7,873 nt of DNA, taken from Deltaproteobacteria bacterium (GTDB lineage: Bacteria; Desulfobacterota; DSM-4660; Desulfatiglandales; B25-G16). Positions 1 through 4,923 of the stretch are shown one piece after another; position 1 is the stretch's first letter, and the number at the start of each line of letters is the position of its first letter. Both the position numbers and the translations under genes were made by a program. Where the stretch lies: contig QMLW01000073.1 of assembly GCA_003646935.1 (NCBI GenBank), positions 1 to 7,873 of the forward strand, written 5' to 3'. The notes beneath the pieces were generated by a model that had not been told where the DNA came from, made no database searches, and worked only from the letters and a program-made list of their open reading frames with translations.

Positions 1-162
1 AGCCGACTGTCCGGGATGAAACGGGGGGCCTGGGGAAACATGGGTCATGGGGGAACTAGGTACCCGCCGCACATACCGAAAGGGTGCGTGTCGGAAACTC
101 TCCACCTAAAGCTGCGTGCGCCCCAGCTCTATCCCGACTTCAAAACCCTGGCCCAGACCTAG
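1..162 (+). CDS. C-terminal fragment of an unassigned small ORF (5' end off the left edge)
   Basis: Frame 1 is open from the first base to a TAG at 160-162, giving about 53 residues. It begins SRLSGMKRGAWGNMGHGG and ends PQLYPDFKTLAQT. The first half is rich in Gly, Arg and Met, and the second half looks more like ordinary protein. I recognise no family and see no catalytic motif or membrane segment. An internal ATG lies at 16-18, but I see no convincing ribosome binding site before it, so the frame more likely enters from outside the window. It would be convergent with the minus-strand operon. The same DNA can form a long imperfect hairpin (9-138), so the open frame may be accidental within a structured RNA gene. 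A 53-codon open frame in GC-rich sequence is only weak evidence for coding. Confidence 0.3.
   Translation, partial: SRLSGMKRGAWGNMGHGGTRYPPHIPKGCVSETLHLKLRAPQLYPDFKTLAQT
9..138. other. possible structured RNA: long-range stems plus an apical GAAA-loop hairpin
   Basis: Three nested helices can be drawn by eye on the + strand. The closing stem pairs 12-17 with 131-136, and 9-10 with 137-138 across a bulged C11. An inner stem pairs 30-35 (ctgggg) with 121-126 (ccccag), extendable through 26-28 with 127-129. The apical hairpin spans 67-94: its arms pair across one mismatch and two bulges, and it closes on a GAAA tetraloop at 78-81. The arrangement of a long interrupted rod with an internal bubble loosely recalls 6S-type RNAs, but I see no sequence match to 6S RNA, RNase P RNA, SRP RNA, tmRNA or a riboswitch I know. 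Strand is uncertain, because complementary helices exist on both strands, although the GNRA loop appears only on the + strand. It competes with the ORF reading of the same stretch. Confidence 0.2.
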
Positions 163-204
163 CTTTGAAAAAGTGGGCTTATTTCTATTAATACCGTAAT
201 CCTC

Positions 205-221
205 AAAAACATTATAATGTT
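205..221 (-). terminator. weak candidate terminator: 14-bp perfect palindrome followed by T5 on the minus strand
   Basis: Positions 208-221 read aacattataatgtt, a perfect palindrome. Read on the minus strand it is followed by a run of five T (complement of 205-209, two of them inside the stem). It could act as a short stem with a TATA loop and a U-tract, about 100 bases beyond the stop of the last minus-strand gene. The stem would be only about 5 bp and mostly A/T, so it is weak for an intrinsic terminator. A DNA-binding site is an equal alternative. Confidence 0.25.
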
Positions 222-245
222 CCTGTTTCGTCGCGCCAGGGCAGG

Positions 246-287
246 CTTGACATTAATCCGCCGTAAGTCTGGCGGATAAATGTTAAG
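246..287. repeat. long imperfect inverted repeat (17-position arms, 8-base loop)
   Basis: Left arm 246-262 and right arm 271-287 pair throughout except for A255 against A278 and one G-T pair (249 with 284). The core is atccgcc / ggcggat around the loop gtaagtct at 263-270. It lies between the convergent left-edge frame and the 3' end of the membrane-protein gene. Neither strand has a T-run directly after the stem, so it does not look like a textbook intrinsic terminator. It may be a REP-like intergenic palindrome, an mRNA 3'-end stabiliser, or part of a bidirectional transcription stop. Copies elsewhere in the genome would decide for a REP-like element. Confidence 0.6.
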
Positions 288-307
288 ATCTTTGTCTATG
301 AATACGG

Positions 308-357
308 CTAGTCCTGTGTCTATCCATCAAGGTCTTCTCCGGACAGGACTAGTTTTT
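308..357 (+). terminator. inverted repeat with T5 tail; possible + strand terminator overlapping the 3' end of the membrane-protein gene
   Basis: A perfect 10-bp inverted repeat, ctagtcctgt at 308-317 and acaggactag at 343-352, is followed on the + strand by TTTTT at 353-357. The 25-base loop contains the last codons and the TAG stop of the minus-strand gene. It could stop + strand transcription arriving from the left edge. The loop is long for an intrinsic terminator, and on the minus strand no T-run follows. The rare tetramer CTAG occurs at the outer end of each arm. Confidence 0.35.
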
Positions 358-1339
358 CCTCACTGATTGAGCGAAGAGGGATATGGTGCAGGGAAAATAC
401 GAGCAAGCCCAGGAGAACGGTGGGGATAAATCCCACAGCATGAAGGATGATTGCCATTGAGAGCGCTGTTCCACGACTGAAGCCATAGAAGATTAATCCA
501 TACTGACATGCCACGTGGAATGTGCCGATATATCCCGGAGCTGACGGTATGATGACGCTGAAGCACAGGAGCACGAGGATAAAAAATGGGGCCATAAAGG
601 GCAGGGATAGGCCCATGGAAAGTCCGAGGACATAGATTTGCACCACGTACAGGCCCCAAAGCACAAGGGAGTAAACGATCACAGCGATGAGCTTGGATCG
701 GCCTTTTACCAGGACAAGTCCCCTGCTGAAACCATCCAGCATTTCCACGAGCCTGTGCCTCGGTTTCTCCGGTAGAAAAAACAGCACCTTCTCGGCAATC
801 CTGAGGAAGGCTGTGGTCTTTCCCCTTAACACGACGATGAGGACAATCGACACCAAGAAAAGCAAAAATAGGATCAGCCCTCCTGTTCTGAGGGCCCTTC
901 CTTCTGAGGCCCACTCCCTGGGAAAATCGATAAAGAGCATGACAAAGGAGAAGAGCAAGAGGATGCTGAAGGTATCGAAGAGCCGCTCCATCACGATAGT
1001 GCCGAAAGAGGAACTCTTGCTTATATGCTCCATACGCCCTATATAGTTGGCTCGAATGAATTCCCCGAGCCTCGCTGGAAGCACGCAGTTTGCGGCAAAG
1101 CCAATAACGGTGGAGGAGAAGAGGCTGCCAAAACCGATTTTTTTTACGGGCTCAAGGAGGTGAAACCATCTCAATGCCCGTATGACATAGAGGACGAAGG
1201 TGAGGATGACTACCGGGATAATGAGGGGTATGCTGGTTGATGCAATGGATTGATAGAGGAGCTGCAGATCCACATTATGAAAGGCGAGGTAGGTGAATAA
1301 TGCGCTGATAACAATGCCGATCCAAAATTTCCAGTTCAT
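320..1339 (-). CDS. lysylphosphatidylglycerol-synthase transmembrane family (UPF0104/AglD-like) membrane protein
   Basis: This 339-residue multi-pass inner-membrane protein has about eight hydrophobic segments: roughly residues 5-20, 37-54, 70-86, 124-138, 153-171, 217-240, 248-265 and 291-316. Family-type motifs are visible: PARLGEFIRA at 88-97, ERLFDT at 118-123 and PSAPGYIGTFH at 265-275. These match the membrane domain shared with the N-terminal part of MprF and archaeal AglD-like proteins. There is no C-terminal aminoacyl-transferase domain, so it is not a full MprF, and the short tail after residue 320 is charged. Members are thought to act on lipids or lipid-linked sugars, but the substrate cannot be told here. 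Its ATG overlaps the TGA of ribF (ATGA), which indicates translational coupling; no strong separate ribosome binding site is seen. It is the last gene of the cluster. Confidence 0.85.
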   Translation of the reverse strand: MNWKFWIGIVISALFTYLAFHNVDLQLLYQSIASTSIPLIIPVVILTFVLYVIRALRWFHLLEPVKKIGFGSLFSSTVIGFAANCVLPARLGEFIRANYIGRMEHISKSSSFGTIVMERLFDTFSILLLFSFVMLFIDFPREWASEGRALRTGGLILFLLFLVSIVLIVVLRGKTTAFLRIAEKVLFFLPEKPRHRLVEMLDGFSRGLVLVKGRSKLIAVIVYSLVLWGLYVVQIYVLGLSMGLSLPFMAPFFILVLLCFSVIIPSAPGYIGTFHVACQYGLIFYGFSRGTALSMAIILHAVGFIPTVLLGLLVFSLHHIPLRSISEEKLVLSGEDLDG

Positions 1340-2262
1340 TTTCTAAAGAATGCCTTTGCTCTTTCGATGTCTTTGGATATCTGCCGAGACAGCTCCTCGG
1401 GGCTGCCAAAGGCAATCTCATCCCTCAAACGAGCCAGGAAATTTAACTTGATCTTCTCGGAAAGGATATTCTCCGAGAGGCCGAGGATGTGCGTTTCAAT
1501 CGACAAGCCGGTATCCTTGAATGTGGGATTATAGCCTATGTTCGTCAAGCCTTGATAGAGCGTACCAGCGCGATTCACCGTAACGATATACACGCCCTCC
1601 TTGGGAATGAGCCCGTCGGCCAATCGTAGGTTAGCGGTGGCATAACCCAAGAGGGGACCGCCCCTGTTTCTGCCCCCTATGACCTCGCCTCTAATCTGGT
1701 AGTACCTACCGAGTAATTGATTGACCTCCGATACCTTTCCCTCAATGATCAGGTTGCGAATGGAGGTGCTCGACACCAAGGTCTCTCCTTCATAGATCGG
1801 GCCTATGCGATGCACGGCAAAATGGAACTGTTCTCCCATTTTCCTCAAGAGCTCCAGGTTTCCCTCTCGGTTATGACCAAAGGCATAATCGTAGCCAACT
1901 ACTATCTCCTTCATCCCCAGGCGATCGATTAAGATATCCTTGACGAATTCCCTAGCGGAGATCGCAGCGAATTCCACGGTGAACTCCAGTAAGAGCAGCA
2001 TATCGATGCCAAACTCGGCTACGAGCTCCTTTTTCTGTTCCAACACGGTGATAAGTGGCCGTAATTTCTGAGGAGACATCACCTTTATGGGATGTGGCTC
2101 AAAGGTGATAACAAAGGACGTTCCGTCAATTGCAGCTGCCCTATCGATTACCTTTTTAAAGAGCGCTTGGTGCCCTTTGTGCACGCCATCAAAGGTTCCT
2201 ATGGTAACTACCGGGTTTTTGATATCTCTCGGGAGGTTATCAAGGGTGTAAATAGTAGCCAT
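1336..2262 (-). CDS. ribF: bifunctional riboflavin kinase / FAD synthetase
   Basis: RibF phosphorylates riboflavin to FMN and then adenylates FMN to FAD in the cytoplasm. The 308 residues are normal for the bacterial bifunctional enzyme, and both domains look complete. The N-terminal nucleotidyl-transferase domain (about 1-185) has GTFDGVHKGH at 22-31, FEPHP at 54-58, a region VVGYDYAFGHNREG at 121-134, and the STSIR signature at 165-169. The C-terminal riboflavin-kinase domain (about 186-306) has the glycine-rich loop GGRNRGGPLLGYATANL at 196-212 and the likely catalytic glutamate E256 in SIETHIL. The usual PTAN motif reads ATAN (208-211), keeping the metal-binding Thr and Asn. The ATG at 2262 is preceded by AGAGG at a rather long spacing of 10 bases. 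It lies 30 bases after the HD gene and overlaps the next gene by 4 bases. I see no FMN riboswitch upstream. Confidence 0.97.
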   Translation of the reverse strand: MATIYTLDNLPRDIKNPVVTIGTFDGVHKGHQALFKKVIDRAAAIDGTSFVITFEPHPIKVMSPQKLRPLITVLEQKKELVAEFGIDMLLLLEFTVEFAAISAREFVKDILIDRLGMKEIVVGYDYAFGHNREGNLELLRKMGEQFHFAVHRIGPIYEGETLVSSTSIRNLIIEGKVSEVNQLLGRYYQIRGEVIGGRNRGGPLLGYATANLRLADGLIPKEGVYIVTVNRAGTLYQGLTNIGYNPTFKDTGLSIETHILGLSENILSEKIKLNFLARLRDEIAFGSPEELSRQISKDIERAKAFFRK

Positions 2263-2292
2263 AAAAATGAGGCCTCTTTTTCATTTCACGTT

Positions 2293-3093
2293 TCATCGAT
2301 TAGGTTGTACATGCATGGCCAGATACTGTTCTGCGGTTTCTGCCACCTTCTTTATGTCTTCAGTTTCCGGGAGCACGGATACCATGGATTTTAAATAGTT
2401 TCGTTTATCAATCTCCTGGAATGTGGGGTGGAAGTTTATGTCATACAGCCAACCAATCTGAAGAAGTTTAAAGTCATTGAGGTTTTTCACCGCACTCGAT
2501 AAAGAGCTCTTAGCTGAGCAGAGGTCACGGAGTATGCTTTGAGAGCAGCCAGGGGTATCAGGTAAGCCTAATTCGATAGCCGGCCTGGAATGATTGTCCT
2601 TTTCCGTATGGTAATACTGTATAATCACATTCCATATATCAAGCTTATCCGCATCGCGGAGCAATCTGCAAAAAAACAGACAACGCGGATCTTCACCCTC
2701 GGGCAACGCATAAAGGTTGTGGTAAAGGATACCCTTTTCGATGATCCTCCTTTCCTCCATCGACACATCATTGAGGACATGAGCGCCTGCAAGCTCTTTG
2801 ACCCCCAGCTCGGCATGATTTTCAGACAGATCATCCCTGAATGTTCTATAGGTGATGTACTGAGAGAACCTTCCGATATCGTGAAAAAGGCCCAGAACTC
2901 CGGCCAGCAGTATATCCTGCTCGGGCAAGAGCAGCTGTCGGCTGATCCATATGATATTTTCTCTTACACGCTGGGAATGATCCTCCTTTAGCCGTATTGC
3001 CCAATCATTTTCTTGATCCTCTCCTTGCGAGTAGAAGCCTGAAACATACTCGTCAAAAAAAGCCTGTAGATGCCGTACTGTATCTCTGTTCAT
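2293..3093 (-). CDS. HD-domain metal-dependent phosphohydrolase, substrate unknown
   Basis: From ATG 3093 the product has 266 residues. HD-superfamily residues are clear: H39 in KEDHSQR, the paired H71-D72 in LFHDIGRF, H93 in ENHAELG, H125 in LYHN, and D147/D149 in RDADKLDIW. These make a plausible one- or two-metal site for phosphate-ester hydrolysis. There is no GGDEF, response-regulator, membrane or nucleotidyltransferase domain, and no HD-GYP signature, so it is a stand-alone soluble HD protein. The function is not known to me. It sits between coaX and ribF, so a role on a nucleotide or cofactor phosphate is possible but only a guess from context. An upstream in-frame GTG at 3114 would add MTGSCAT. 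I prefer the ATG because MNRDTV is a more typical beginning, although neither start has a good ribosome binding site. It follows coaX after 123 bases, so a separate promoter is possible. Confidence 0.85.
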   Translation of the reverse strand: MNRDTVRHLQAFFDEYVSGFYSQGEDQENDWAIRLKEDHSQRVRENIIWISRQLLLPEQDILLAGVLGLFHDIGRFSQYITYRTFRDDLSENHAELGVKELAGAHVLNDVSMEERRIIEKGILYHNLYALPEGEDPRCLFFCRLLRDADKLDIWNVIIQYYHTEKDNHSRPAIELGLPDTPGCSQSILRDLCSAKSSLSSAVKNLNDFKLLQIGWLYDINFHPTFQEIDKRNYLKSMVSVLPETEDIKKVAETAEQYLAMHVQPNR

Positions 3094-3167
3094 GGTAGCA
3101 CATGACCCCGTCACGTCGCTTCAGGGTTATTGATCAAAGAGACTCACTATTGAGCGCAGTTTTTCAA

Positions 3168-3183
3168 GAGATATATGTATCTC
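3168..3183. repeat. short inverted repeat in the coaX-HD gap
   Basis: gagata (3168-3173) and tatctc (3178-3183) flank a 4-base spacer, tatg. It lies in the 123-base gap between coaX and the HD gene. Read on the minus strand it is not followed by a T-run, so it is not a clear terminator. The rest of the gap is A/T-rich with two aaaaagc blocks on the minus strand and no convincing promoter. It could be an operator, or chance. Confidence 0.2.
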
Positions 3184-3216
3184 CGAGTGCTTTTTGCTAA
3201 AGGCTTTTTACATTAT

Positions 3217-3990
3217 TTACTGTTGAGAGTTAAGCTTAAACAAGATATTTAACCCTTCCAGGGTTAGAAATTCCTCTACGTGGTCTATGGTGACGGCCTC
3301 TGACTTTATGAGCGGTGCCAGACCACCCGTTGCAACCACGGTGAGATCAGAGTTCACTTGTCTCTTTATCCGGTTCACGATGCCGTCAACGAGACCTGCG
3401 TATCCATAGATGAGGCCGGAGTTGATGCTTCCTATGGTTTCCTTTGCCACCACCTTTTTCGGCTTGGCAAAGATCTCGACCCGAGGCAGCTTTGATGCTT
3501 TCAAGAAAAGGGCCTCCGCGGAAATGATGATTCCCGGAGCGATTGCTCCGCCCTCGTACACGCCCTCAGGAGAAACGTAATCAAAGGTGGTAGCTGTACC
3601 GAAATCCACGACAACCAGACCGGTTCGGTATTTATGATATGCAGCCACTGCGTTCACGATCCTGTCGGCGCCGACCTCCTTTGGATTATCGGTTTTGATG
3701 GCAATTCCAGTCTCTATATCAGGACTCACAATCAGGGGTTCCCGGTTAAGGGCGAGCATACAGAACTCCCTGTAGGCGCTGAGCAGTGGTGGTACCACGC
3801 AGGATATGATGACGTTCGTGATGCGGCTTACCTCCAATCTTGCCGGGGTAAAGAGGCTGTTGAGAAGCAGGCCTAACTCATCGCTGGTCATATCACGTTC
3901 AGTGCGTATCCTCCAGTGTGTGCGGAGCCTTTCATCCTTGTAGATTCCAATCACGGTATTGGTATTGCCCACGTCAATGCATAGCAACAT
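3217..3990 (-). CDS. coaX: type III pantothenate kinase
   Basis: CoaX makes the first committed step of coenzyme A synthesis, ATP-dependent phosphorylation of pantothenate, in the cytoplasm. The product has 257 residues from ATG 3990, normal for the family. ASKHA-fold motifs are all present: the phosphate-1 loop DVGNTNT at 6-12, GADR at 107-110 (D109 is the likely catalytic Asp), the phosphate-2 segment DFGTATTFDYV at 129-139, GGAIAPGI at 147-154, and the adenosine motif ATGGLAPLI at 220-228. An in-frame ATG at 4002 would add MRCV, but the ribosome binding site GAGG at 3997-4000 sits 6 bases before ATG 3990, and the family normally begins MLLxIDVGNTNT, so the inner start is chosen. No BirA domain is fused. 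It lies 57 bases after folP, consistent with one transcript. Confidence 0.97.
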   Translation of the reverse strand: MLLCIDVGNTNTVIGIYKDERLRTHWRIRTERDMTSDELGLLLNSLFTPARLEVSRITNVIISCVVPPLLSAYREFCMLALNREPLIVSPDIETGIAIKTDNPKEVGADRIVNAVAAYHKYRTGLVVVDFGTATTFDYVSPEGVYEGGAIAPGIIISAEALFLKASKLPRVEIFAKPKKVVAKETIGSINSGLIYGYAGLVDGIVNRIKRQVNSDLTVVATGGLAPLIKSEAVTIDHVEEFLTLEGLNILFKLNSQQ

Positions 3991-3996
3991 GACACA

Positions 3997-4000
3997 CCTC
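3997..4000 (-). promoter_or_regulatory. ribosome binding site deciding the coaX start
   Basis: GAGG on the minus strand, within TGAGGTG, ends 6 bases before ATG 3990. It overlaps the competing ATG at 4002 and so argues for the inner start. Confidence 0.7.
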
Positions 4001-4047
4001 ATTCTCGCTTCAGATGCACAGTCATTATGGAAGGTGAGGGGATTTGT

Positions 4048-4923
4048 TCATGCCAAGGGGGAAGAATTGCCGGCTTTTATGGCATCGATCATCGCTACCG
4101 TCTCCTTAGCAGCCCGCACATTATGAGCCCTGATGATATGCGCCCCGTTCATCACCGCTGCGGCAATGGTTGCCATAGTCCCCGTATCACGAGATTCAAC
4201 CGGAAGGCCAAGCACGTGGCCTATAAAGGATTTATTGGAGGTTCCCACCAGAAGGGGGTACCCAAGGGAGGAGAATCTCCCTAGCTCTCGTAGTATCATG
4301 AGATTATCATCAAAGGATTTTCCGAAACCAATACCTGGGTCGATGATTACGAGGTCCCTCTTGATTCCCATTGAGGCGGCCTTTTCAGCGGCCCTGCTCA
4401 AAAAGTCCGCAATTTCGCCGAGCAGATCGTCATACACGGGATTTAATTGCATATTTCTGGGCTCTCCCTTCATATGCATCAACACGATAGGCACTCCCCT
4501 TGCCGCAACCACGGTGCCGATGGCGGGATCAAACCTCAACCCGCTGATGTCGTTGACCATTGCAGCGCCAGCCTCTAACGCCCGCACGGCGACCTCGCTC
4601 TTGTAGGTATCTATGCTTATAGGAAGGGATATCTTCTTTGAAAGGGCCTCGATGACCGGCATAACCCTTTTGAGCTCTTCGTCAATGGGCAGAGGGTCCG
4701 AGTAAGGCCTCGTGGATTCACCACCCACATCGATGATGTCAGCACCCTCCTCGACCATTCTGAGGCCGTGGGCCACCGCATCATCCAATGTGCGGTGCTT
4801 TCCCCCATCGTAAAATGAATCGGGGGTAACGTTAAGGACACCCATCACGAGAGTTCTTGCGTGAAGCTCAAGGCTGTATCCCGACCATTTCAGCAGTTTA
4901 GTGTTTTGCGGCTGTGGAATCAC
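4048..4923 (-). CDS. folP: dihydropteroate synthase
   Basis: FolP condenses p-aminobenzoate with hydroxymethyl-dihydropterin pyrophosphate to form dihydropteroate in folate synthesis. The 291-residue TIM-barrel protein is of normal length and complete. Visible motifs: [16 protein letters not shown] at 26-41, [14 protein letters not shown] at 60-73, [10 protein letters not shown] at 103-112, NDISG at 124-128, LMHMKG at 148-153, DPGIGFGKS at 195-203, TSNKSFIG at 228-235 (with the conserved Lys 231), and the C-terminal RAHNV at 265-269. SNKS in place of the commoner SRKS is a mild variation. It starts with GTG at 4923, supported by AGAAGG 6 bases upstream. It overlaps the end of ftsH by 26 bases, so translation is probably coupled. 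The pairing with ftsH upstream is a widespread bacterial arrangement. Confidence 0.97.
   Translation of the reverse strand: MIPQPQNTKLLKWSGYSLELHARTLVMGVLNVTPDSFYDGGKHRTLDDAVAHGLRMVEEGADIIDVGGESTRPYSDPLPIDEELKRVMPVIEALSKKISLPISIDTYKSEVAVRALEAGAAMVNDISGLRFDPAIGTVVAARGVPIVLMHMKGEPRNMQLNPVYDDLLGEIADFLSRAAEKAASMGIKRDLVIIDPGIGFGKSFDDNLMILRELGRFSSLGYPLLVGTSNKSFIGHVLGLPVESRDTGTMATIAAAVMNGAHIIRAHNVRAAKETVAMIDAIKAGNSSPLA

Noticed and set aside
1..180. 6S RNA, RNase P RNA, SRP RNA, tmRNA or cobalamin/FMN riboswitch
   Set aside because: The rod-like fold is only loosely 6S-like, and none of the conserved sequence blocks I know for these RNAs is present.
247..275. TTGACA at 247-252 as a + strand promoter -35
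   Set aside because: The sequence at the right distance is tggcgg, with no -10-like hexamer. The TTGACA is part of the arm of the inverted repeat.
360..914. 184-residue open frame on the minus strand
   Set aside because: It overlaps the membrane-protein gene in another frame, has no family-like motif, and the overlapping gene has clear membrane segments and conserved motifs.
2293..3114. GTG at 3114 as the start of the HD gene
   Set aside because: It is possible, but it adds seven residues without family character. The ATG at 3093 is preferred, though the evidence is weak for either.
3217..4002. Upstream ATG at 4002 for coaX
   Set aside because: The ribosome binding site and the family's usual N-terminus favour ATG 3990.
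4133..4606. 157-residue open frame on the + strand
   Set aside because: It is antisense to folP with low-complexity Ser/Ala/Pro content, and is explained as a shadow of the folP codons.
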